13,402 nucleotides of DNA, taken from assembly GCA_045133915.1 (NCBI GenBank), contig JBGUUX010000020.1:1-13402 (forward strand). The letters run 5' to 3'. Origin of the DNA: RGIG7300 sp045133915 (GTDB lineage: Bacteria > Bacillota > Clostridia > Oscillospirales > CAG-272). Position 1 is the first letter of the stretch. Each line of letters starts with the position of its first letter. A program made the position numbers and the translations under genes. This document shows, in pieces, positions 6,400 to 13,264 of the stretch. Under the pieces are notes generated by a model that searched no databases, was not told where the DNA came from, and worked only from the letters and a program-made list of their open reading frames with translations.

Positions 6400-8718
6400 T
6401 TAGCCGTTGATACCGCGGAAATCGTCGAAGCCCTTGAACATTACGGTAGCCTGTGCTCTTGTAGCAGTACCGTTAGGATCAAGGTAGTTTACGCCGTCCT
6501 TAGCAACACCGGAGATAAGACCTGCGTTAACAGCCCACTCCATAGGTGCCTTAGCCCAGTTAGCTACCTTAGCTACGTCAGGATATACGGAAAGGTCAGC
6601 AGCACCGTCGATAGAGATGCCGTTCTTCTCGCAGTATACGTAGAAGAATCTTGCAACCTGTGCTCTGGTTACGTTAGCGTTAGGACCAAAGGTGGTTGCG
6701 GAAAGACCGCTGGTATAGCCCTTTTCTACCGCCCAGCATACAACCTCGTTGAACCAGTGAGCAGTCTTAACGTCAGCAAAGCCTGCATCTGTGGTGTCGT
6801 ACTGAGTAAGATCAACGCCGTCGAGCTTAGCAAGGAGTGTAAGGAACTGTGCTCTTGTAAGCTTGCCGTTGGGAACGAATGTGGTCTCGGACATACCGGA
6901 AGCGTAACCGCGCTTTACGCAGTACTCAACGGAAGCTGCAAACCAGTGGTTATCCTTAACGTCGGTGAAGGGGTTTACATATTCCTTTACGGAAGCAACC
7001 TGCTCGCCGATCTTTTCGCCGCACTTGGAACAGAACTTTTCGAGAAGACCTGCTGTGAAGTATGTAGGCTCAACGGTGGTAACCCACTCGGAGTTCTCGT
7101 CGTGGCCTGCAGCCTCGATAGCCTCGGTCTTGAGGACCTCTGAGTTACATCTTGTACATACAAGCTTCTTGGAACCTGCCTCTGTACATGTAGGCTCAAG
7201 GGTAACTATCCACTCGCCGTCGTTGTGACCGAGAGCGTCAACCTCTACTACGTCACCAAGGATAACGTGACAGAGAGAGCATACGTCCTGCTGTGTACCC
7301 TTATCGGTACAAGTGGGAGCGGTAACAGCTACTGTGGTCTTGTTATGAGCGTTAGCGTCGATTGCGATAGCTACGGTCTCGATAACCTTGTCACATACTG
7401 TACAGCTGAGAGTCTTTGTACCCTCTGCAACACAGGTAGCAGCCTTGGTAACTACGTAGTCTGCTGCAGGAGTATGGTTGCCGGTTGCGGGGATCTTGGT
7501 GGTAGAAATCACCTTGCCGCACTCTACGCACTTGGTCTCTTCCTTACCGTCCTTACCGCAAGTGGGAGCCTTAGTGATCTCTGTCTTGGTTTCGGGATGC
7601 TGACAAGCAACCTCGCCCTTCCAGGTAGCTGCGGGATGAGTATTGATGGTTGTTACTGTGAAGTCACAGTTGTTAACTGTGGTGTTTGTACCTGTTGCAC
7701 CTACTGTAAGGTAACCCTCAAAGTTTGCACCGAGACCGGAAAGATCGATGTCCTTCTGATGATAGGTCATGGAGTCGGTGTAGTTCTTTGTAAGGTTGTC
7801 GTAGTCCTCGTCCTTAAGAGCGTAGCTGTTATACTCCTTGCCCTCAAAGGTATCCTGAGAACAGTCGGGATAGTATGCGATATATGTAGCGCTGTAATAA
7901 TCCTTACCGTTTACGTTTACGATATAACCAAGTCTGTCGTCCGCTCTAACCTCGAGCTTAAGGCCCTTGGAGAAGTCGATACGCTCAAATACCTGGGTAA
8001 TACCGGAGTGGTCGCCGTTTGAAGACTCAGCCGCATAGTTTCTTGCAGAAAATACCCATCTGAAGCCGTTGTGACCGTCGTTCTTGTTAACGTAGCTGCC
8101 GTCATCATAGATAATGGCAACAGAGGTAGCAATGTGATCCTCTGTGTTGGAAAGCTGCTGGTTAGAGATTGTTACAACAAGAGACTTACCCTCTTCAAAG
8201 GTGATCTCACGCATACCGTTGGACATAACGTCAACAGAGTTGTAAAGACCGGTGGTGTAGCTTGCAGAAGTTTCGTCAAATCCTGCAATTCTTGTTATGG
8301 GGTTCTCTGTAATAACGAAAGAAATGTTGGAGCTTGCATTGTTGGAGTCGCACTCCATCTTAAGATCGTCGGGAGTAAGCTCAACTGTAAGGCCGTCAAG
8401 AGCGGTCTTGTGCTTGGAAGAAACAGCCGCTACGGAATATACACCTGCATTTTCCTTATATGTAGCAGTGTGAACCTTGATGCCGCCGTTTTCGTCAGCC
8501 TTATAATCAAAGCCCGTGGTTCTTATAGCATAACCGTCGCCCTTGGGAGCGATAATGCCGTTTGTACTCTTGGAATACTTAGCTGCAAGGGGAAGCCAGT
8601 TTGCCGCTACAGTTTCATCTACGGTCAGGGGATCTGCCGCGGAAACCGCTACTGCACACATGGAGAATACCATTGCAACTACGCAAAGAATTGAAATGAT
8701 TCTGTTGGTAAGTTTCAT
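6400..8718 (-). CDS. SLH-domain surface protein, short paralogue (772 residues)
   Basis: An exported wall-attached protein and the first gene of the minus-strand surface cluster. Residues 1-28 are a signal peptide ending AVSAA. Residues about 35-365 are the same unrecognised module as in the 1097-residue neighbour (SKHKTALDGLTV at 101-112, SYTTGL, DGSYVNKNDG, GYIVNVNGKDYY). Residues about 371-578 hold five tandem repeats of the form C-x9-C-x2-C followed by GH or AH; the last has lost its first Cys (PTYF). Residues 582-772 are three SLH domains (TRAQ motifs) almost identical to those of the neighbour. AGGAGG at 8726-8731 (complement) supports the start. Unlike the neighbour it has only one copy of the N-terminal module and one continuous Cys-repeat block. 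An AraC regulator is divergently encoded 295 bases away. The molecular role is unknown; wall anchoring is well supported. Confidence 0.9.
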   Translation of the reverse strand: MKLTNRIISILCVVAMVFSMCAVAVSAADPLTVDETVAANWLPLAAKYSKSTNGIIAPKGDGYAIRTTGFDYKADENGGIKVHTATYKENAGVYSVAAVSSKHKTALDGLTVELTPDDLKMECDSNNASSNISFVITENPITRIAGFDETSASYTTGLYNSVDVMSNGMREITFEEGKSLVVTISNQQLSNTEDHIATSVAIIYDDGSYVNKNDGHNGFRWVFSARNYAAESSNGDHSGITQVFERIDFSKGLKLEVRADDRLGYIVNVNGKDYYSATYIAYYPDCSQDTFEGKEYNSYALKDEDYDNLTKNYTDSMTYHQKDIDLSGLGANFEGYLTVGATGTNTTVNNCDFTVTTINTHPAATWKGEVACQHPETKTEITKAPTCGKDGKEETKCVECGKVISTTKIPATGNHTPAADYVVTKAATCVAEGTKTLSCTVCDKVIETVAIAIDANAHNKTTVAVTAPTCTDKGTQQDVCSLCHVILGDVVEVDALGHNDGEWIVTLEPTCTEAGSKKLVCTRCNSEVLKTEAIEAAGHDENSEWVTTVEPTYFTAGLLEKFCSKCGEKIGEQVASVKEYVNPFTDVKDNHWFAASVEYCVKRGYASGMSETTFVPNGKLTRAQFLTLLAKLDGVDLTQYDTTDAGFADVKTAHWFNEVVCWAVEKGYTSGLSATTFGPNANVTRAQVARFFYVYCEKNGISIDGAADLSVYPDVAKVANWAKAPMEWAVNAGLISGVAKDGVNYLDPNGTATRAQATVMFKGFDDFRGING
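6892..6964. repeat. 73-base exact repeat in the first SLH domain (copy 2)
   Basis: Identical to 3522-3594 and in the same orientation. Recombination between the copies would delete 3370 bases and fuse the two SLH genes in frame. Confidence 0.92.
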
Positions 8719-8747
8719 AACTTGTCCTCCTAATTGATATCTAATAC

Positions 8748-8756
8748 ATTATAGCA
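8748..8756 (-). promoter_or_regulatory. Extended -10 promoter of the SLH gene cluster
   Basis: On the minus strand TGCTATAAT (8748-8756) is a perfect extended -10 element, about 30 bases upstream of the ATG. The matching -35 region (TTCCTT near 8771-8776) is poor, so activation by a regulator would make sense. Confidence 0.7.
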
Positions 8757-8860
8757 CGAATAAAATATAAAAGGAAATGTTGTTATTTAATCCAAAAAAG
8801 CGACTTATTTTATTTTTGTTTGTCTATTATGCATATATTTGTACAAAGGATTTCGGATAT

Positions 8861-8886
8861 ATTAACAAACTGCCGATTTTGTTAAT
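8861..8886. promoter_or_regulatory. Inverted repeat in the divergent promoter region
   Basis: ATTAACAAA (8861-8869) and TTTGTTAAT (8878-8886) are perfect 9-base arms around an 8-base spacer, followed by a run of T. It is a candidate operator in the AT-rich region between the AraC gene and the SLH genes. A weak plus-strand terminator is an alternative reading. The rest of 8760-9013 shows only AT-rich DNA, including TATAAT at 8896-8901 without a good -35. Confidence 0.45.
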
Positions 8887-9013
8887 TTTTTTACATATAA
8901 TTAACGCAAACTCTACATTTTTTAATTTCAAAAACCGACATTTTTTATTCACACAAGAGTAATATATGAACATTACACTATTTTTAACGTATAGTTTATA
9001 CAAGAGGTTAATT

Positions 9014-9940
9014 ATGTCAGTAAACTTATATAAAGATTACCGTTCTCTGCCCAAAAACAGACATACCGAACTTATTTTGGAGCTTACAGCAAACGTTAGG
9101 GATATCAACACTTCAAATGAAGGTATAGTCATATACCAAACAGCCTTCGACGAACCTCACGAGCTATTTACCCACGACAGATTTGATCTTCTCTACGTCC
9201 TTGACGGTGATGCCGAGGCAGAGGTATGCGGCAAAAGAATACATATCCAAAAGCACAATGCTCTTTTTGTGGCACCCGGAGTCCCCTACCGTGTTTCGGC
9301 TAAGGAAAACTGTATATTGCCGGTAATATCTATAGAAAAAGGTACGTTATTCGCTCATTTTCACCGTATAAGTCTGCTTAACAACGTAATATCCGGCTTT
9401 TTTGCCGACGCTATGTGGGGAGAACTGGCTTCCGACTATCTGCTATTCACACCTTTATTCGGAACCAATACCGACCGTTTGGTTGATATGCTGCTAAGCG
9501 AGGAGATAACGAACAATCACGATTCTCAATTTATCAAAAATCAGCTGCTTATATGTATACTCGGTTATCTGTCGGCAAACACCTCTTACGAGCTGTCCAA
9601 AAACAAGATGACCAGAAGCGAGCAGATATTTAAGATACTTACGTACATACAGGACAGTTACCGTACCGTTACTTTGGAAAAGCTGGCGGAGCATTTTCAT
9701 TACACAGTTCCCTACGTCAGCAAACTGATACGCAATACTACCGGACTTACCTTTACCGAGATCCTCAGAGAGATCAAATTTGACGTATGCCGTTCTCTGC
9801 TTCTCAACTCGGATCTTAAGATCAATAAAATTGCGGAGGTTGCAGGATTCCAGAATACCGACCACTTTAACCGTGTATTCAAAAAACATATGGGAATTAC
9901 CCCCACCGAATTTAAGAAAAAGAAAAGTATTGACAAGTGA
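9014..9940 (+). CDS. AraC-family transcriptional regulator
   Basis: A 308-residue regulator of the usual AraC length. Residues about 20-130 are a cupin-like sensor domain, with ELFTHDRFDLLYVLDGDAEA and a stretch ending LFVAPGVPYRV typical of AraC ligand-binding barrels. Residues about 198-308 hold the two helix-turn-helix motifs: LEKLAEHFHYTVPYVSKLI in the first and INKIAEVAGFQNTDHFNRVF with the signature KKHMGITPTEFK in the second. The start at 9014 is chosen because AAGAGGT (9002-9008) precedes it; an in-frame ATG at 8966 would add 16 residues and is less well placed. It is transcribed divergently from the SLH genes, so control of those genes, perhaps by a sugar or glycan fragment, is plausible but inferred. 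Its codon use, with frequent TTA, differs from the surface genes. Confidence 0.92.
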   Translation: MSVNLYKDYRSLPKNRHTELILELTANVRDINTSNEGIVIYQTAFDEPHELFTHDRFDLLYVLDGDAEAEVCGKRIHIQKHNALFVAPGVPYRVSAKENCILPVISIEKGTLFAHFHRISLLNNVISGFFADAMWGELASDYLLFTPLFGTNTDRLVDMLLSEEITNNHDSQFIKNQLLICILGYLSANTSYELSKNKMTRSEQIFKILTYIQDSYRTVTLEKLAEHFHYTVPYVSKLIRNTTGLTFTEILREIKFDVCRSLLLNSDLKINKIAEVAGFQNTDHFNRVFKKHMGITPTEFKKKKSIDK

Positions 9941-9958
9941 TTTTGTGTAATATATAAT
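9930..9958 (+). promoter_or_regulatory. Consensus promoter of the DUF1858 gene
   Basis: TTGACA (9930-9935) and TATAAT (9953-9958) have a 17-base spacer, a full consensus match. The -35 box lies within the last codons of the AraC gene, whose stop is at 9938-9940. Confidence 0.88.
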
Positions 9959-9994
9959 AATATAAACGATTTTATTAATGAAAGGAAATCTACC

Positions 9995-10201
9995 ATGGAA
10001 GTAACAAAGGATTCAATCGTAGGCGATGTACTCGATTTTGATAGCGAAACCGCTCAGTTCTTTTTTGAGATAGGTATGCACTGTCTCGGATGCCCTGCAT
10101 CCAGAGGTGAGAGCATCGAGATGGCTTGTGCAGTTCACGGTCAGGATGCAGACCTCCTCGTTGAGAAGATTAACGAGTTTTTAGACTCCAAGAAGGCATA
10201 A
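9995..10201 (+). CDS. DUF1858-domain small protein
   Basis: A 68-residue protein that is essentially one DUF1858 domain. It shows the family pattern: TKDSIVGDVL at the start, then GMHCLGCPAS (residues 27-36) and ACAVHG (44-49). Cys30, Cys33 and Cys45 are the conserved thiols. In other proteins this domain is found alone or fused to ScdA/RIC-like or hybrid-cluster-type proteins, and a redox or iron-sulfur related role is suspected; no reaction is established. AAAGGA at 9981-9986 supports the start. The gene has its own consensus promoter and terminator, so it is a single, probably well-expressed, transcription unit. Confidence 0.92.
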   Translation: MEVTKDSIVGDVLDFDSETAQFFFEIGMHCLGCPASRGESIEMACAVHGQDADLLVEKINEFLDSKKA

Positions 10202-10227
10202 AAAGGGCGGGTATTCCCGCCTTTTTT
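10201..10227 (+). terminator. Intrinsic terminator of the DUF1858 gene
   Basis: GGCGGG (10206-10211) pairs with CCCGCC (10216-10221) around a TATT loop; flanking A and T runs extend the stem, and six T residues follow at 10222-10227. It begins right at the stop codon. Confidence 0.95.
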
Positions 10228-10236
10228 AATAGTAAT

Positions 10237-10917
10237 ATGAATTATAAATTAAACAAACGACTACTCTGCGCCGCTTCCTTTGTGGAAAAGGGCGCGTCTG
10301 TTGCGGATATCGGCTGTGATCACGCCTATCTGCCTATATATTTAATAAAGGAAAATATTGCGCGTTCAGTGGTGGCCTGCGACATAAACGAAGGTCCCTG
10401 CGAGACCGCAAGGGAGAATATACGTCGCAAGGGCTTAAGTAAGGTCATCTCGGTAAGATGTACAGACGGACTTTGCGGCATTGAGGACTTTGCTCCCGAT
10501 AATATCGTTATCTGCGGTATGGGCGGAGACCTTATATTCCGTATAGTATCAGAGTCCGAATATACAAAGAGCAAAAAGCCTCTTTTGATATTACAGGCTA
10601 TGACTAAGGTAAGCGAGCTTCGCGCTTCCCTTTTGGAAAACGGCTACGATATAGTAAACGAAGCTCTTGTATACGACGACAGACTATACGAAGTTATCGT
10701 ATGCCGTTACGACGGTACAAAGCGAGAGTGGAACGAGGTCGAACTGCTTACCGGCAGATATGCCGCAAAGGATGAACTGTATATACAGCAGCTTGACAAG
10801 CTTATAAAGCAGTATGCCGTTATAGTTGACGGCAAACATAAGGCCGCCGGTATAGACACCGTAAAGGAAGAAAAAATACTTGAGGAGTTACAGAATGAAC
10901 GTAACAGAGTTATATAG
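10237..10917 (+). CDS. trmK: tRNA (adenine22-N1)-methyltransferase TrmK
   Basis: A 226-residue class I S-adenosylmethionine-dependent methyltransferase of the TrmK (YqfN) family, which makes m1A at position 22 of tRNA in Gram-positive bacteria. The SAM-binding motif is VADIGCDHAYLPI (residues 22-34), followed by the acidic strand VVACDINEGP (45-54) and the family motif NIVICGMGGDLI (89-100). The C-terminal part (about 160-226) is helical, as expected for the family's coiled-coil region. The ATG at 10237 is only 10 bases after the preceding terminator's T tract and has no recognisable ribosome site. The N-terminus NYKLNKRLLCAASFVEKGASVADIG nonetheless fits the family, so the start is kept. It overlaps the next gene by 23 bases, indicating coupled expression. 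Confidence 0.93.
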   Translation: MNYKLNKRLLCAASFVEKGASVADIGCDHAYLPIYLIKENIARSVVACDINEGPCETARENIRRKGLSKVISVRCTDGLCGIEDFAPDNIVICGMGGDLIFRIVSESEYTKSKKPLLILQAMTKVSELRASLLENGYDIVNEALVYDDRLYEVIVCRYDGTKREWNEVELLTGRYAAKDELYIQQLDKLIKQYAVIVDGKHKAAGIDTVKEEKILEELQNERNRVI

Positions 10918-11626
10918 ATATTTTGATACCGTTATCCCCGCAGAGCTGAGCGAAGACTGGGACAACGACGGACGTATGCTTATTTCCTCTGATAAGGAGA
11001 TTAAAAACGTTCTTGTAGCCTTGGACGTTACCCCCGAGGTAACAGAGGTTGCGATAAAGGGCGGATATGATCTTATAGTTACCCATCATCCTCTCATTTT
11101 TAAGCCTTTGAAGGGTATAATAGACCCTATGCTCGTTTCGCTTATACAGGCTGAGGTTTCGGTATTCTCCTTCCACACCAGACTTGATACCGTCAGCGGT
11201 GGTGTCAACGACTGCCTTGCGGCAACCCTTGGACTTAAAAACACAGAGCCCTTCTGCGAAATGGGCAGAGTGGGTGATATAGATGAGATACCCTTTGATG
11301 AATTTGTCATCAATGTAAAGAAGGTTCTTGGCTGTTACAGAGTAAATTACGTTAAGGGTGAGGACACCGTCAAAAAAGTGGCTCTCTTAGGAGGCGGCGG
11401 TAAGGACTTTTGGGCGGACGCTGCAAAGGTGGCTGACGTTTATATTACCGGTGAGATGTCTTATAACACCATGCTTGACGCCCACAAGGCAGGATTTTCT
11501 GTTATAGAGGCCGGACATTTCCACACCGAATTCCCCGTATGCGAGCGCATCTGCGACCTGCTTCTGGACGCAGACGGAAGCTTGAACGTGGATATAATGA
11601 AATTTTATCCGGTGAAAACAGTTTAA
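10895..11626 (+). CDS. Nif3-like dinuclear metal centre protein (YqfO/YbgI family)
   Basis: A 243-residue Nif3/DUF34 protein of the short type, without the PII-like insert found in Bacillus YqfO. Metal-ligand motifs are present: THHP (residues 63-66), HTRLD (94-98) and GHFHTE (207-212), matching the known dinuclear site. The family forms hexameric toroids, and its activity is not firmly established; GTP cyclohydrolase-like or nucleotide-related roles have been proposed. The ATG at 10895 is preferred over one at 10880 because GAGGAG (10882-10887) precedes it and MNVTELYRYFD fits the family start. It overlaps the end of trmK by 23 bases, the usual neighbour in Firmicutes. Confidence 0.92.
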   Translation: MNVTELYRYFDTVIPAELSEDWDNDGRMLISSDKEIKNVLVALDVTPEVTEVAIKGGYDLIVTHHPLIFKPLKGIIDPMLVSLIQAEVSVFSFHTRLDTVSGGVNDCLAATLGLKNTEPFCEMGRVGDIDEIPFDEFVINVKKVLGCYRVNYVKGEDTVKKVALLGGGGKDFWADAAKVADVYITGEMSYNTMLDAHKAGFSVIEAGHFHTEFPVCERICDLLLDADGSLNVDIMKFYPVKTV

Positions 11627-11633
11627 ACTGTTT
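11616..11633. promoter_or_regulatory. 18-base perfect palindrome at the prfB promoter
   Basis: AAACAGTTTAAACTGTTT reads identically on both strands. It contains the Nif3 stop codon (11624-11626) and overlaps the first half of the prfB -35 box (11631-11636). With no loop and no T tract it is not a terminator; a repressor or activator site is a reasonable inference. Confidence 0.55.
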
Positions 11634-11659
11634 ACAAGTATAAAAAAATATTGTATAAT
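11631..11659 (+). promoter_or_regulatory. Promoter of prfB
   Basis: TTTACA (11631-11636) and TATAAT (11654-11659) are separated by 17 bases, one mismatch from full consensus. It lies about 30 bases before the prfB ribosome site. Confidence 0.85.
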
Positions 11660-11689
11660 ATATTGATATCTGCATTTGGAGGATAAACC

Positions 11690-12799
11690 GTGATAATTCA
11701 ACTTGAAGAAGCAAAGCGCTCCCTTATAGCACTTGAACCTGAGCTTAAGGAGCTTGGCTCTGCACTTAAAATAGACGCTCTTAACGAAGAGTTAAAGGAG
11801 CTTGACGAAAAGACTTCTCAGCCCGACTTCTGGAACGATGCCGAAAACTCCGGTAAGGTGCTTCAGCGTCAGAAGGCTGTTAAGAGCAAGATAGAAAAAT
11901 ACGAGGGTCTTATGACCAAGCACGAGGACACTATGGTTCTGTGCGAGATGGGTATAGACGAAAACGACGAATCTGTTGTAGAGGAAGTTCAGGCAGAGCT
12001 TAAGGCTCTGACAGAGCTTTCGGAACAGATGAAGATAGAGGTGCTGCTCTCAGGTGAGTATGACCGAAACAACGCTATCGTATCCTTCCACCCCGGTGCC
12101 GGCGGTACCGAGGCGCAGGACTGGGCTCTTATGCTCTACCGTATGTACACCCGTTGGGGTGAAAAGCACGGCTATAACGTTAAGCTTATCGACTGGCTTG
12201 ACGGTGAAGAAGCAGGTCTTAAGAGCGCTACCATTATGGTGGAGGGCGAAAACGCTTACGGTTACTTAAAGAGCGAAAACGGTGTTCACCGTCTCGTTCG
12301 TGTTTCCCCCTTCGACTCTTCCGGACGCCGTCATACATCCTTTGCCTCTGTTGAGGTAATGCCCGAGTTTGATGACGACAACTCTATAGAGCTGCGTGAC
12401 GAGGACCTTGAGATCACCGCTCACCGTTCCAGCGGTGCGGGCGGTCAGCACGTCAACAAGACAGACTCCGCTATCCGTATAGTTCACATTCCTACAGGTA
12501 TCGTAGTTGGTTGTCAGACCGAGCGTAGTCAGCTCCAGAACAAGGAAACCGCACTTAAGATGCTTAAGTCAAAGCTGCTGGAGATCAAGGAAAGAGAAAA
12601 GCTTGAAAAGATCGAGGATATCCAGGGTAATAAGACCAACATAGAGTGGGGCGCACAGATCCGCAGCTACGTATTTATGCCCTATACCCTTGCCAAGGAT
12701 ACCCGTACAGGTTATGAGGACGGTAACATCCAGGCTGTTATGGACGGCGAGATCGACGGCTTTATAAACGCTTATCTCAAGCAGAACGCCAATACCTGA
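11690..12799 (+). CDS. prfB: Peptide chain release factor 2
   Basis: A 369-residue release factor that ends translation at UGA and UAA. The stop-codon recognition tripeptide SPF is at residues 206-208 (RVSPFDSSGRRHTS) and the peptidyl-tRNA hydrolysis motif GGQ at 251-253 (SSGAGGQHVNKTDSA). The N-terminal coiled-coil domain covers about 1-115. The gene starts with GTG at 11690, eight bases after GGAGG (11678-11682). Many prfB genes have an in-frame TGA near codon 25 requiring a programmed +1 frameshift; here the equivalent site is CTT AAA ATA GAC (codons 26-29) and the frame is continuous, so this autoregulation is absent. Only 13 bases separate it from the next gene, which is probably co-transcribed. 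Confidence 0.97.
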   Translation: MIIQLEEAKRSLIALEPELKELGSALKIDALNEELKELDEKTSQPDFWNDAENSGKVLQRQKAVKSKIEKYEGLMTKHEDTMVLCEMGIDENDESVVEEVQAELKALTELSEQMKIEVLLSGEYDRNNAIVSFHPGAGGTEAQDWALMLYRMYTRWGEKHGYNVKLIDWLDGEEAGLKSATIMVEGENAYGYLKSENGVHRLVRVSPFDSSGRRHTSFASVEVMPEFDDDNSIELRDEDLEITAHRSSGAGGQHVNKTDSAIRIVHIPTGIVVGCQTERSQLQNKETALKMLKSKLLEIKEREKLEKIEDIQGNKTNIEWGAQIRSYVFMPYTLAKDTRTGYEDGNIQAVMDGEIDGFINAYLKQNANT

Positions 12800-12812
12800 G
12801 GAGGACGCTAAA

Positions 12813-13109
12813 ATGTTAAAGAAGACAAAGTTTTTTGTAGGCATTTCCCTTTTAGTTCAGTCTGTTACCTTTCTTACTTTATTCGTAATTCTCTGGGCAA
12901 AGCAGAAGAGCCTTTGGAGAACATTCCTTATCATCGGTCTTGCGGGCGGTGTTGCAGGAACCCTGCTCACCTACAAGGCATTCAAGGAGGACAAGCAGTT
13001 CAAAGCTATGATGGCAGCGGTAGACAGCCTCTGCGATTATGACGAGGACTATGACGACGACTTTGAGATAATGACCGACGATACTGCAACCGAAGAAGAT
13101 TTTGAATAG
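12813..13109 (+). CDS. Small membrane protein with acidic tail
   Basis: A 98-residue protein not assigned to a family. Two hydrophobic helices are predicted at about residues 7-28 and 37-57, separated by a short basic loop (AKQKSLWR). The C-terminal third is strongly acidic (CDYDEDYDDDFEIM, then TEEDFE). A very strong ribosome site, GAGGAGG (12798-12804), overlaps the prfB stop codon, pointing to translation coupled to prfB. A terminator follows, so it ends the operon. With two helices, both termini should lie on the same side, most likely the cytoplasm given the basic N-terminus. Role unknown. Confidence 0.85.
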   Translation: MLKKTKFFVGISLLVQSVTFLTLFVILWAKQKSLWRTFLIIGLAGGVAGTLLTYKAFKEDKQFKAMMAAVDSLCDYDEDYDDDFEIMTDDTATEEDFE

Positions 13110-13152
13110 TAAAAAACACATCGGATATGCCCAGCGTTCTTAAGGACAGCTT

Positions 13153-13184
13153 AAACCCCGAAACAAAATTTTGTTTCGGGGTTT
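13153..13184. terminator. Palindromic bidirectional terminator
   Basis: A 32-base perfect palindrome from AAACCCCG at 13153 to CGGGGTTT at 13184 forms a GC-capped stem; TTTGTTGT follows on the plus strand. It ends the prfB operon and, since the minus strand also gives a stem followed by TTT, may stop the converging gene at the right edge. Confidence 0.85.
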
Positions 13185-13218
13185 GTTGTATAAGGTATTA
13201 GGATTTTCATAGAATCGT

Positions 13219-13239
13219 GGAAGATGGTACACATCTTCC
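13219..13239 (-). other. Hairpin downstream of the edge gene
   Basis: GGAAGATG (13219-13226) pairs with CATCTTCC (13232-13239) around a five-base loop, about 25 bases past the minus-strand stop at 13265. No T tract follows on either strand, so termination is uncertain. Confidence 0.4.
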
Positions 13240-13264
13240 CTGCTCGTTAAAGGACCGGACATTT

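Noticed and set aside
6400..8718. Cys repeats read as rubredoxin-like or dockerin modules
   Set aside because: Spacing C-x9-C-x2-C does not give the paired CxxC knuckles of rubredoxin, and the Ca-binding repeats of dockerins are absent.
6757..8737. Plus-strand open frames opposite the 772-residue gene (128, 265, 207 codons)
   Set aside because: Same reason: antisense to a well-supported SLH gene and explained by scarcity of TTA, CTA and TCA in the sense strand.
8777..8962. 61-codon plus-strand frame in the divergent promoter region
   Set aside because: AT-rich Phe/Leu/Ile/Asn composition expected from such DNA, no ribosome site, and it covers likely regulatory DNA.
9494..9996. Minus-strand frames opposite the AraC gene
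   Set aside because: Antisense to a regulator with clear cupin and double helix-turn-helix motifs.
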